Assembly: GCA_038329645.1 (NCBI GenBank)
Contig: JBBQNG010000130.1
Coordinates: 1 to 12,178 of the forward strand
DNA: 12,178 nucleotides
Direction of reading: 5' to 3'
From: SZAS-79 sp038329645
GTDB lineage: Bacteria > Pseudomonadota > Gammaproteobacteria > Burkholderiales > SG8-39
Below the pieces are notes generated by a model. That model was not told the origin of the DNA. It worked only from the letters and a program-made list of their open reading frames with translations, and made no database searches. Below, piece by piece: positions 1-6,506 of this stretch (positions are counted from its first letter, which is position 1; every line of letters starts with the position of its first letter). The position numbers and the translations under genes were made by a program.

Positions 1-465
1 CCCCTCGCCCAGCGCGCTGTCGCCGAACAGGAAGAAGGGGACGTCGGCGCCCAGCTTGAGTCCGAGGGCCATCAGCTCCGCCCTTGTGAAGTTCAGGCCC
101 CACCCGCGGTTGAGCACCAGCATCACGGTCGCCGCGTCGGACGAGCCGCCCCCAAATCCGCCGCCTATCGGCAGCCGCTTCTCAAGGGCGATGTCCGCGC
201 CAAGGCTGCTGGCGGCGCCTCCAATACGCGCGGCTGCGGCTTCGCGCAGCGCAAACGCGGCGCGCAGGCACAGGTCGGAGCCGGCATCGATGCCGGGCGT
301 TGCGTCGATGCGCCTGATTACGCCGTCGGTCCTCACGTCGATCCCGACTTCGTCCGATCGGTCGATCAGCCGGAAGACGGTCTGCAGGTCGTGGTACCCG
401 TCGCCGCGGCGGCCGAGCACATGAAGAAAGAGGTTGAGCTTTGCGGGCGCGGGGTACCGGTTCAC
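1..465 (-). CDS. ispE: 4-diphosphocytidyl-2-C-methyl-D-erythritol kinase IspE (partial, C-terminus beyond window)
   Basis: This cytosolic GHMP-family kinase phosphorylates the 2-hydroxyl of CDP-methylerythritol in the MEP (non-mevalonate) isoprenoid pathway. The first 155 residues are visible, of about 280 usual, and the gene runs off the left edge. The N-terminus reads MNRYPAPAKLNLFLHV with the conserved PAKLNLFL block and Lys9. The glycine-rich ATP loop PIGGGFGGGSSDAA lies at residues 99-112. GADVPFF at 139-145 contains Asp141, matching the catalytic Lys/Asp pair of E. coli IspE (K10, D141). The start is GTG. Its first bases overlap the lolB stop codon by 4 bp (GTGA), so translation is probably coupled to lolB. 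No other start fits the family N-terminus. Identification is from recalled family sequence and is firm. From recalled betaproteobacterial gene order, a tRNA-Gln, prs, rplY and pth may follow outside the window. Confidence 0.94.
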   Translation of the reverse strand, partial: MNRYPAPAKLNLFLHVLGRRGDGYHDLQTVFRLIDRSDEVGIDVRTDGVIRRIDATPGIDAGSDLCLRAAFALREAAAARIGGAASSLGADIALEKRLPIGGGFGGGSSDAATVMLVLNRGWGLNFTRAELMALGLKLGADVPFFLFGDSALGEG

Positions 466-1016
466 TGCCGCACGATCTTCCAGTCGTGGATCGCGAGGCG
501 CAGCTCGATGCCGGGGTAGGTGAGCTTCATGCGTACCGGCAGGCCGTCGGCACGAAACTCCTGGTATTCGACGCGCCAGCCGTTCTGCTCGATCGATGCG
601 GGCCGCCCGTCATTGCCGCGCACGATTGCGGCGGGGGTTCCTTCGACCTGGCGGCCCCGCACCCACTCCGCGAGCCCAGTGAGCGGTACGCGAAAGCCCA
701 GCACCCGCTCGGTAAGCGCCTCTGCGTCGTTGGCGCGGTATTCCTTCGCGTCCGCGGTGGTGAGGACGACTTCGCTGCCGGTGCGCGCCACCCGCGCCAC
801 GCTCGAGCCGACCGGCGAAGTGATGAGCATCTCGTCTGTCTCCCGCGAGTGGCGCCACGCGACATTGCCGCTCGCCGCTTCGTCGCGGTAGCGCGTGGCG
901 ATGCGGCCGGAGAGCTCGAACTCGGCGGACTCGGGCTGCGGGGCGGGCTTGAGCTCGGCACAACCGGAAGTGACGAGCGCCGCGATCAGTCCGAGGGCCC
1001 GCAATATCTGGATCAC
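462..1016 (-). CDS. lolB: Outer-membrane lipoprotein LolB (lipoprotein insertion factor)
   Basis: LolB is the outer-membrane receptor that takes lipoproteins from periplasmic LolA and inserts them in the inner leaflet of the outer membrane; it is itself a lipoprotein. The protein is 184 aa, slightly shorter than E. coli LolB (about 207). It has a short signal peptide, MIQILRALGLIAALVTSGC, ending in a lipobox with lipidated Cys19. The -3 position is Thr rather than Leu, a mild deviation. The rest fits the one-domain beta-barrel-like fold: FELSGRIATRY at about 33-43, then a chain of strands ending in YPGIELRLAIHDWKIV. The start is GTG with no clear Shine-Dalgarno; a TTG four codons further in is an alternative. 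The gene sits 25 bp after the TPR gene and overlaps ispE by 4 bp. That TPR–lolB–ispE order supports the call more strongly than the divergent LolB sequence alone. Confidence 0.88.
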   Translation of the reverse strand: MIQILRALGLIAALVTSGCAELKPAPQPESAEFELSGRIATRYRDEAASGNVAWRHSRETDEMLITSPVGSSVARVARTGSEVVLTTADAKEYRANDAEALTERVLGFRVPLTGLAEWVRGRQVEGTPAAIVRGNDGRPASIEQNGWRVEYQEFRADGLPVRMKLTYPGIELRLAIHDWKIVRQ

Positions 1017-1041
1017 GATGGGGGTTCGACGCGCCGGGGCG

Positions 1042-2790
1042 TCAGGGCTTGAAGCGCTTGATGGTTTTGCGCAGCGCTTCGTTTTCCGGCGCGATCTTCA
1101 GCGCCTCCTGCCATATGCCCTCGGCCGCGCCGCGATCGCCGGAAACCCACAGCACTTCGCCGAAATGCGCGCCGATTTCCCCGTCGGGCCGGCCTTTCCA
1201 GGCGCGGCGGAGATTCTCCAGCGCGCGCGGGTAGTCGCCCATGCGGTAGAAAGTCCACCCCAGGCTGTCGACAATGAACAGGTCTTCCGGCGCGAGCAGG
1301 ATCGCTTTCTCGATCAGCTTGCGGGCTTCATCGAGCCGGACATTGCGCTCGGCGAACGAGTAACCGAGCGCGTTGTAAGCATGCGCGTTGTCGGGGCGGA
1401 TCTTGATGAGCTTAACGAGGTCGGCCTCGAGGATGTCGTAGCGCTCGAGCTTCTCGGCGGTGAGCGCGTGGTCGTAGAGGAGGTCGGGCTGGTCGGGCTG
1501 CGATTCGAGCGCCTCGTTGAGGATCTTGAACGCCTCGGCGTTCTGGTTGGCTTCGCGCAGCAGCTGGGCTTCGGCGATAAGCATCTGCGTCTGCTGCTCG
1601 CCTGCGTTGACCTTGCGCAGAAATTCGCGCGCCTCGCCGAGCTTGCCCTGCTTGGACAGGATCTGCGCGTAGCGCAACCGCGACGGGATGAACTGCTGGC
1701 CCGACTCGATCTGCGAGTACCACTTCAGCGCGCCGGGATAGTCCTTCTTCTCCTCGGCGAGCTGGCCGAGGGTGAAGCGCACGCCGTCCTTGTCGCGGAA
1801 CCGCGTGTCCAGCAAACGGCTGAGGTAGGCCTCTCCCGCGTCGTAGTCCTTCATCTGCACCGAAAGCAAGCCGACCGAATAAAGGACTTCCGGGCTGTCA
1901 GGGAACGTCTTGAGCAACGACTGGAACTGGGCCCGCGCCTCGGGGGATTTCTTGTCCAGCACCAGCAGGCGCGCGTAGTTGAGGCCGGCCTCGCGCGATC
2001 CCGGATACTGTTGCAGGTAGCTCCCCAGGCGCGCCTGCGCTTGGGCAGGCGACTTCTGCTGCAGCAGCTGGGCCTCGAAGATTACGGGCAGGTCCCAGTC
2101 CGGCTTGAGCTGGCCGGCCTGGCGCGCCTCTGCGAGTGCAAGCGCGTCATCGTCGACGGCTGCGGCGGCCTGCGCCACCGCGAAGTGCGCTTGCGGAAGC
2201 GACGGGTAGCTCCCAGCGAGTTTCCTCACGATCGCGAGGTTGGCTTGCTTATCGGGATTTGACACGAGAAAGCGGTTGATCTGCATGAAACCATTCGTCG
2301 CCGCCACGTCCGTGCTCGCAAACAGCTTGACCAGGTAGGGCTCGGCCTCCTCGACGCGCCGCGCGCCTATCAGCAATCCGCTTACCGTTTGCAGCGCCTG
2401 CGCTGAGTTGGGTTCGGCGGCATACCAAATGCGCGCCGACTCGAGCGCCAGGTTGGGCAGCCTTGCGTAATTGGAGATTTCCGCCGCGCGCCGGGCGATG
2501 CGCGGATCGCGCGTGCGCTTTGCTAGATCCACGTACGTCTGCGCCGCATAGCCGCTGCTGTCGCGCTGCGCGGCGATCTCGGCCACGAGCAGGCCGAGGA
2601 GGACCGGCTCGGTCAGGTCCTGCAGCGGAAGCGCTAACGCGTCTTTCGCAGGCCCCGCCGACAAAGTTGCAGGCGGAGGCGCTTCGTCGTCATCGTCGTC
2701 GTCATCCTTGGCGCCCGATTGTGCGAGCGCCGTGGCGGCAAACGCGATTGCAAGCGCAGCGAAGGCCACGCGCAAGCCAAGGGCCGGCAC
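1042..2790 (-). CDS. Secreted tetratricopeptide-repeat protein of unknown function
   Basis: This is a 582-aa protein with the chosen GTG start. An N-terminal signal peptide has Arg7, a hydrophobic stretch (about 8-22) and a likely cleavage after ALA at residue 23. A run of seven aspartates plus a glutamate follows at 29-36, then a Pro-rich linker. The remainder is helical repeats. The clearest TPR units lie at about 472-505 (NALGYSF...A.LAP), 507-540 (DSLGWTFYRMGDYPRALENL) and 541-575. Earlier repeats are more degenerate. It is probably periplasmic or attached to the outer membrane and acts as a protein-protein scaffold, but no specific function can be assigned. It is the first gene of a minus-strand unit with lolB and ispE, so an outer-membrane assembly role is only a guess. 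The start is uncertain: no ATG precedes the signal peptide. GTG at 2823, GTG at 2772 and TTG at 2940 (after GGGAGA) are alternatives. I chose 2790 because it gives a normal-length signal peptide. Confidence 0.85.
   Translation of the reverse strand: MPALGLRVAFAALAIAFAATALAQSGAKDDDDDDDEAPPPATLSAGPAKDALALPLQDLTEPVLLGLLVAEIAAQRDSSGYAAQTYVDLAKRTRDPRIARRAAEISNYARLPNLALESARIWYAAEPNSAQALQTVSGLLIGARRVEEAEPYLVKLFASTDVAATNGFMQINRFLVSNPDKQANLAIVRKLAGSYPSLPQAHFAVAQAAAAVDDDALALAEARQAGQLKPDWDLPVIFEAQLLQQKSPAQAQARLGSYLQQYPGSREAGLNYARLLVLDKKSPEARAQFQSLLKTFPDSPEVLYSVGLLSVQMKDYDAGEAYLSRLLDTRFRDKDGVRFTLGQLAEEKKDYPGALKWYSQIESGQQFIPSRLRYAQILSKQGKLGEAREFLRKVNAGEQQTQMLIAEAQLLREANQNAEAFKILNEALESQPDQPDLLYDHALTAEKLERYDILEADLVKLIKIRPDNAHAYNALGYSFAERNVRLDEARKLIEKAILLAPEDLFIVDSLGWTFYRMGDYPRALENLRRAWKGRPDGEIGAHFGEVLWVSGDRGAAEGIWQEALKIAPENEALRKTIKRFKP
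2686..2706 (-). repeat. Imperfect GAC/GAT trinucleotide run encoding seven aspartates
   Basis: Seven consecutive Asp codons (a mix of GAC and GAT, then GAA) lie just after the signal peptide of the TPR protein. Codon interruptions reduce the chance of slippage. The run would not cause a frameshift if it changed by whole units. It gives the mature N-terminus a strong negative charge. Confidence 0.6.
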
Positions 2791-2848
2791 ACGAAGACTC
2801 AGGAGGAATCGGGGAAATAACACGGGGCGGGGAAGGAGACGCAATGCG

Positions 2849-2878
2849 CTGTCGGTCACGGGGCATATTAGGTATATT
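2849..2878 (+). promoter_or_regulatory. Candidate sigma-70 promoter for mutM
   Basis: TATATT at 2873-2878 matches 5 of 6 of the -10 consensus. The best -35 candidate is CTGTCG at 2849-2854, with an 18-base spacer and only 3 of 6 matches. Predicted start is near 2885, giving a leader of about 65 bases to ATG 2950. It physically overlaps the opposing promoter candidate of the TPR gene. Confidence 0.35.
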
Positions 2879-2893
2879 TGCCGCTCCGCACAA
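2865..2893 (-). promoter_or_regulatory. Candidate sigma-70 promoter for the TPR–lolB–ispE unit
   Basis: Reading the minus strand, TTGTGC (2888-2893) and TAATAT (2865-2870) are separated by 17 bases. The -35 matches 3 of 6 and the -10 matches 4 of 6 of the consensus. It lies in a small AT-rich island that stands out in the 159-base gap between the TPR gene and mutM. The predicted transcription start near 2858 leaves a leader of roughly 70 bases before GTG 2790. This placement would exclude the upstream TTG start at 2940. Evidence is by motif only. Confidence 0.35.
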
Positions 2894-2949
2894 GCGCGGA
2901 CCACGCAAACTACCCGCCTTCGACCCGGGGGCGGCTCCAAAGTTCTCCC

Positions 2950-3759
2950 ATGCCCGAACTACCCGAAGTCGAGATCACGCGCCTGGGCATCGAGCCCCAT
3001 CTGACCGGGCGAACGATCACCGGTGTCGAGGTGCGGGAGCCGCGCCTGCGCTGGGGAGTGCCGGCCGAGGTCAGCACGGTCGCGGGCTGCACGATCGTTT
3101 CGGTCAAGCGGCGCGGCAAATACCTCCTGCTCGACTGCGGCCGCGGCCACTTGATCCTGCACCTGGGGATGTCGGGAAGCTTACGGATCGTTCAGCGTGG
3201 CACCAAGGCGGAGAAGCACGACCATTTCGACCTTGTAGTGGGCGCAAAAATCCTTCGGTTGCGCGATCCGCGCAGGTTCGGCGCAGTGTTGTGGACAGGG
3301 TCCGACCCGCATACCCACAAGCTGATCGCCGGTCTGGGCGTCGAGCCGCTGTCGGCGTCGTTCAACGCAGAATCGCTGCACGCCTCGTCGCGCGGGCATC
3401 GCGTGGCCATCAAGCTGTTCCTGATGGACGCGAAAAATGTCGTCGGCGTCGGCAACATCTACGCCAACGAAAGCCTGTTCCGCGCGGGCATCCATCCGCG
3501 CACCAAGGCGGGCCGGCTTTCGATGGAGCGCTCCGCCAGGCTGGTGTCCGAGATCAAGGCCACGCTGAAGGCGTCGATCCGCGCGGGCGGGTCCAGCCTG
3601 CGCGATTTCGTGCACAGCGACGGCAGCTCGGGCTATGCGCAGCAGGACTACTGGGTGTATGGGAAAACGGCGGACCCGTGCCGAAAATGCGGCGCGCCGA
3701 TCCGCCGCATCGTGATGGGCCAGCGAGCCACATTCTATTGCCCCTGCTGCCAGAAATAA
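2950..3759 (+). CDS. mutM: Formamidopyrimidine-DNA glycosylase (Fpg/MutM)
   Basis: MutM is a base-excision repair enzyme. It removes 8-oxoguanine and formamidopyrimidines opposite cytosine and cleaves the abasic site by beta,delta-elimination. The protein is 269 aa, the same length as E. coli MutM. The N-terminus MPELPEVE supplies the nucleophile Pro2 and Glu3 once Met is removed. Lys57 (RRGKYLLL), Lys155, Asn169 (VVGVGNIYANE) and Arg259 (QRATFYC) match the DNA- and lesion-contacting residues. A C-terminal zinc finger has Cys244, Cys247, Cys264 and Cys267, spaced C-X2-C-X16-C-X2-C. The start is set by the invariant N-terminus; no good Shine-Dalgarno is visible. It is a single-gene unit, divergent from the TPR gene and convergent with coaD. 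Nothing is missing from the active site. Confidence 0.98.
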   Translation: MPELPEVEITRLGIEPHLTGRTITGVEVREPRLRWGVPAEVSTVAGCTIVSVKRRGKYLLLDCGRGHLILHLGMSGSLRIVQRGTKAEKHDHFDLVVGAKILRLRDPRRFGAVLWTGSDPHTHKLIAGLGVEPLSASFNAESLHASSRGHRVAIKLFLMDAKNVVGVGNIYANESLFRAGIHPRTKAGRLSMERSARLVSEIKATLKASIRAGGSSLRDFVHSDGSSGYAQQDYWVYGKTADPCRKCGAPIRRIVMGQRATFYCPCCQK

Positions 3760-3777
3760 GCCGCGCAGCGCCGCGGC
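3760..3777 (-). terminator. Weak hairpin between convergent mutM and coaD
   Basis: GCCGCG (3760-3765) and CGCGGC (3772-3777) form a 6-bp all-GC stem with a 6-base loop in the 24-base gap between the two stops. Reading the minus strand out of coaD, the stem is followed by TTATTT, a modest U-tract. In the mutM direction there is no U-tract. It is plausibly an intrinsic terminator for coaD, with low certainty because GC-rich DNA makes such short stems by chance. Confidence 0.35.
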
Positions 3778-3783
3778 AGCCCC

Positions 3784-4272
3784 TCAGCCGCCGAGGGAGG
3801 TGACCTTTTCCTTCAGCTTGTCGCGCACCAGCGGGTGCACGAACTTCGACACGTCCCCGCCCAGCGTTGCGATCTCGCGCACCAGCGTCGCTGAAATGAA
3901 CATGTGTTGTTCGGACGGCGTCAGGAACACCGTTTCGACGTCGGGATAGAGGTTGCGGTTCATGCCGGCAAGCTGGAATTCGTATTCGAAGTCCGATACC
4001 GCACGCAGGCCCCGCATGATCACGCGGGCGTTGTGCTCGTGGATGAAGTTGATGAGCAGCCCGCTGAACCCGACGACCTTGACGTTGCGGACGTCCTTCA
4101 GCACTTCCCTGGCGATGTCGACGCGTTCGGTCAGCGTGAAGAACGGCTTCTTGGCACGGCTGTCGGCGACCCCCCCGATGAGGGTACTGAAAAGCGCGGA
4201 CGCGCGCCGGACGAGGTCCTCGTGCCCGCGCGTGAGGGGATCAAACGTCCCCGGGTAAACGGCTGCGATCAT
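3784..4272 (-). CDS. coaD: Phosphopantetheine adenylyltransferase CoaD
   Basis: CoaD transfers AMP from ATP to 4'-phosphopantetheine to make dephospho-CoA, the penultimate step of coenzyme A synthesis in the cytosol. The protein is 162 aa, typical for the family (about 160). The nucleotidyltransferase signature YPGTFDPLTRGHEDL is at 6-20, with the T/HxGH motif ending at His17. RGLRAVSDFEYEFQLAGMNR (87-106) is the conserved substrate-binding block. ISATLVRE at 126-133 is the second, ISSTxxR-like signature. The ATG start is fixed by the invariant beta strand before GTFDP. It lies within the last 32 bases of rsmD in another frame, so coaD is almost certainly co-transcribed with rsmD and probably translationally coupled. 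rsmD–coaD is a widespread pairing. Confidence 0.98.
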   Translation of the reverse strand: MIAAVYPGTFDPLTRGHEDLVRRASALFSTLIGGVADSRAKKPFFTLTERVDIAREVLKDVRNVKVVGFSGLLINFIHEHNARVIMRGLRAVSDFEYEFQLAGMNRNLYPDVETVFLTPSEQHMFISATLVREIATLGGDVSKFVHPLVRDKLKEKVTSLGG

Positions 4273-4864
4273 CGTTTTGCTCCAGCAATTGGTAACTCAC
4301 TGCCCCGGCCCGGCTGCGCCTGAACTCGCGCCACCCGCTTCCCGCATCGAGCGGTTCGTGCGCCTCGAGGTAGACGCGGGAACCGGGCTTCAACACTCCC
4401 GGCAGTCGCGCAAGCGCTTCGGGGAGCACATTCTGCCTGAAGGGGGGATCGAGGAAAACCACGTCGAAGCGCTCTTTCGCCGCCGAGAGATAGGCAAACG
4501 CATCTGTGCGGACGATTTCCAGCGCAGTCGCCGAAAGCCTGGTCGCGTTTGCCAGAAGCGCGCGAACCACCGCGGGGTCCCGTTCGACGAGCACGACGCG
4601 CAGTGCGCCGCGCGACGCGGCCTCGAAGCCCAGCGCCCCACTGCCGGCGAACAGGTCGAGACAGGCGAGACCCGCGAGGTCCTGGCCGAGCCAGTTGAAA
4701 AGGGTTTCGCGCACGCGGTCGGGGGTGGGCCGCACGCCTTCCAAGGCCGGGAAGCGCAGCACGCTTTTTTTCCATGCGCCGCCGATGATGCGCACGTGAC
4801 CGCCCGTCGCGTCGCTGGATTTGGCCAAGTCTGGATGGGTGCGTTTGCTAAAATGCAGCCCCAT
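4241..4864 (-). CDS. rsmD: 16S rRNA (guanine-966-N2)-methyltransferase RsmD
   Basis: RsmD methylates G966 of 16S rRNA during assembly of the small subunit, using S-adenosylmethionine. The protein is 207 aa (E. coli 198). Conserved blocks are VRIIGGAWK at 24-32, RPTPDRVRETLFNWL at 45-59, the SAM-binding motif CLDLFAGSGALGFEA at 68-82, and the catalytic DPPF at 139-142 after FDVVFL. The ATG start gives 23 residues before VRIIGG, about twice the E. coli lead. GTG at 4795 would start directly at VRIIGG, so the true start is uncertain. The leading segment also holds the likely promoter of the divergent ftsY. The last ten or so codons overlap the start of coaD. Family identity is certain; only the N-terminus is open. 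Confidence 0.95.
   Translation of the reverse strand: MGLHFSKRTHPDLAKSSDATGGHVRIIGGAWKKSVLRFPALEGVRPTPDRVRETLFNWLGQDLAGLACLDLFAGSGALGFEAASRGALRVVLVERDPAVVRALLANATRLSATALEIVRTDAFAYLSAAKERFDVVFLDPPFRQNVLPEALARLPGVLKPGSRVYLEAHEPLDAGSGWREFRRSRAGAVSYQLLEQNDDRSRLPGDV
4843..4854 (+). promoter_or_regulatory. Candidate extended -10 promoter of ftsY–ftsE–ftsX
   Basis: The plus strand reads TTTGCTAAAATGC, giving a TGn extension followed by TAAAAT (-10 at 4849-4854, 5 of 6 matches). No good -35 lies at 16-18 bases; TTGGCC at 4821-4826 is too far away (22-base gap). Extended -10 promoters can work without a -35. Predicted start is near 4861, leaving a leader of about 34 bases before ATG 4895. It lies inside the N-terminal codons of rsmD if that gene starts at 4864. 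Confidence 0.55.
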
Positions 4865-4894
4865 CTTAGCGGCTTTCCCTGCTGCGGGCTCCCT

Positions 4895-5845
4895 ATGTTC
4901 GGCTTCACGAAAAAACCAGCGCAGGATGGTCCGTCGTGGACCGAGAAGCTCAAATCGGGGCTCTCGCGCACGCGCGTCGCGATCGGCGGGCTGTTCGCCG
5001 GCGGAAAGATCGACGAGGCGCTTTTCGACGAGCTCGAAACCGCCTTGCTCGGGGCGGACTGCGGCGTCGACGCGACCGCTGAGCTGCTCAGGGCCGTGCG
5101 CGGCCGCGTGAGCAGTGAAGGCGCCACTGAAGCCTCGCAAGTAAAAAGCCTGCTCAAAGAAGAGCTGGCGAGGCTCATCGCGCCGCTCGAAAAGCCGTTC
5201 GACCTTTCGCGCGCAAAGCCGCTCGTGATCATGATTGCAGGCGTCAACGGAGCAGGCAAGACGACCTCGATCGGCAAACTGGCCAAGTATTTCCAGGCGC
5301 AGGGCAAAAGCGTCCTGCTGGCCGCGGGCGACACGTTCCGGGCAGCGGCCCGCGAGCAGCTCGCGATCTGGGGCGAGCGCAACGGCATCACCGTCATCGC
5401 CCAGCAATCGGGGGACCCGAGCGCAGTGATCTTCGACGCGGTCAGCGCCGCTCGCGCCCGCAGCATCGATATCGTGCTCGCCGATACGGCCGGGCGCCTG
5501 CCTACCCAGCTGCACCTGATGGACGAAATCCGCAAGGTGAAGCGAGTGGTCGCCAAGGTGATGCCGGGCGCCCCGCACGAGGTGATCCTCGTGCTCGACG
5601 CGAACACCGGGCAGAACACGCTGAACCAGGTCAGGGCTTTCGACGACGCCGTCGGCCTGACGGGACTGGTGCTCACCAAGCTCGACGGCACGGCGAAGGG
5701 TGGCGTGGTCGCGGCCATCGCCCATGAGCGTGCAAAGCAGATCCAACGATGGCCCCTGCCGCTGTATTTTGTCGGTGTCGGCGAAGGCATCGACGACCTG
5801 AGGCCCTTCATCGCACGCGATTTCGCCGAGGCGCTCGTTGATTAA
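4895..5845 (+). CDS. ftsY: Signal recognition particle receptor FtsY
   Basis: FtsY is the SRP receptor GTPase. It docks ribosome–SRP complexes at the inner membrane by forming a GTP-dependent heterodimer with Ffh. The protein is 316 aa. Only a short basic N-terminus (MFGFTKKPAQ...) precedes the N domain, so the long acidic A domain of E. coli FtsY is absent. The helical N domain spans about 16-100 and the GTPase G domain about 108-316. Motifs are the P-loop GVNGAGKT 116-123, DTFRAAAREQL 146-156, DTAGR 197-201, TKLDGTAKGG 261-270 and GVGEGIDDLRPF 294-305. Oddity: between KGGVVAAIAHER and PLPLYF there are seven extra residues (AKQIQRW, 280-286) compared with the form I remember from betaproteobacteria. 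ATG 4895 gives the usual MFxF N-terminus. It is followed by ftsE with an 8-bp overlap. Confidence 0.98.
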   Translation: MFGFTKKPAQDGPSWTEKLKSGLSRTRVAIGGLFAGGKIDEALFDELETALLGADCGVDATAELLRAVRGRVSSEGATEASQVKSLLKEELARLIAPLEKPFDLSRAKPLVIMIAGVNGAGKTTSIGKLAKYFQAQGKSVLLAAGDTFRAAAREQLAIWGERNGITVIAQQSGDPSAVIFDAVSAARARSIDIVLADTAGRLPTQLHLMDEIRKVKRVVAKVMPGAPHEVILVLDANTGQNTLNQVRAFDDAVGLTGLVLTKLDGTAKGGVVAAIAHERAKQIQRWPLPLYFVGVGEGIDDLRPFIARDFAEALVD

Positions 5846-6506
5846 ATTCTCCGGCGTCTCCAAGCGCTTTCCCGGCGGGCAGGAGGCGCTGAGGAACGTG
5901 AGCTTCGAGATCGGCGCGGGCGAGCTTGTGTTCCTCACCGGCCGCTCGGGCGCCGGCAAGTCGACCCTGTTCAAGCTCATTCCCGCGATCGAGCGACCGA
6001 CCAGCGGTTCGGTGATCGTGAACGGGCAGAATGTCTCGGCCATCAAGGCCTCGGCGGTGCCTTTCCTGCGGCGCAACCTCGGCCTGGTTTTCCAGGATCA
6101 GAAGCTGCTCTACGATCGCAGCGTCTTCGACAACGTCCTGCTGCCGCTTTCGTTCAGCGGTTTCGCGCCCCGTGAGGCAGCGAAGCGCGCCCGCGCGGCG
6201 CTCGACAAGGTCGGCCTCATCGCGCGCGAGAAATCGAACCCAGTGCAGCTCTCAGGCGGGGAGCAGCAGCGCGTGGCGATTGCGCGGGCGGTCGCAAACC
6301 GTCCGGCCATCCTGATCGCCGACGAGCCCACCGCGAACCTCGACGCCGACTCGGCTGCCGCCATCGTCGCGATATTCGTGGCGTTCCAGCAAGTGGGGGT
6401 CACCGTCCTCATCGCCACGCACGACCTGAAGCTGCTGGAGGGCGGCGGCAGGCGGATCCTGACTCTGGAAAAAGGCGCGTTGATCGCCGGAGGCGACCCG
6501 CAGTGA
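5838..6506 (+). CDS. ftsE: Cell-division ABC transporter ATP-binding protein FtsE
   Basis: FtsE is the cytoplasmic ATPase of the FtsEX complex. FtsEX links the Z-ring to periplasmic activation of peptidoglycan hydrolases and helps recruit late division proteins. The protein is 222 aa, identical in length to E. coli FtsE. Walker A GRSGAGKST is at 35-43, the Q-loop Gln86 in VFQDQ, the signature LSGGEQQRVAIARA at 138-151, Walker B ILIADEP at 158-164, and the H-loop His195 in ATHD. The characteristic VPFLRRNLG segment (74-82) is the FtsE form. The start is TTG, eight bases before the end of ftsY, preceded by GAGG (5828-5831) six bases upstream. Alignment with MIxFxxVSKxY fixes this start. The TTG start and overlap suggest that translation depends on ribosomes finishing ftsY. 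Confidence 0.97.
   Translation: MIKFSGVSKRFPGGQEALRNVSFEIGAGELVFLTGRSGAGKSTLFKLIPAIERPTSGSVIVNGQNVSAIKASAVPFLRRNLGLVFQDQKLLYDRSVFDNVLLPLSFSGFAPREAAKRARAALDKVGLIAREKSNPVQLSGGEQQRVAIARAVANRPAILIADEPTANLDADSAAAIVAIFVAFQQVGVTVLIATHDLKLLEGGGRRILTLEKGALIAGGDPQ

Noticed and set aside
895..2262. Long open frame on the plus strand opposite the TPR gene (455 codons)
   Set aside because: It is antisense to a clear signal-peptide/TPR protein. High GC leaves few stops in the opposite frames, and its translation shows no recognisable domain.
2686..2706. Aspartate repeat as a phase-variable contingency tract
   Set aside because: A trinucleotide run keeps the frame when it changes length, and it is interrupted by mixed codons, so on/off switching is not expected.
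4865..6076. Minus-strand frame extending rsmD upstream to 611 codons
   Set aside because: The added part is the antisense of ftsY and the start of ftsE, has no family similarity, and the RsmD domain begins only near 4795.
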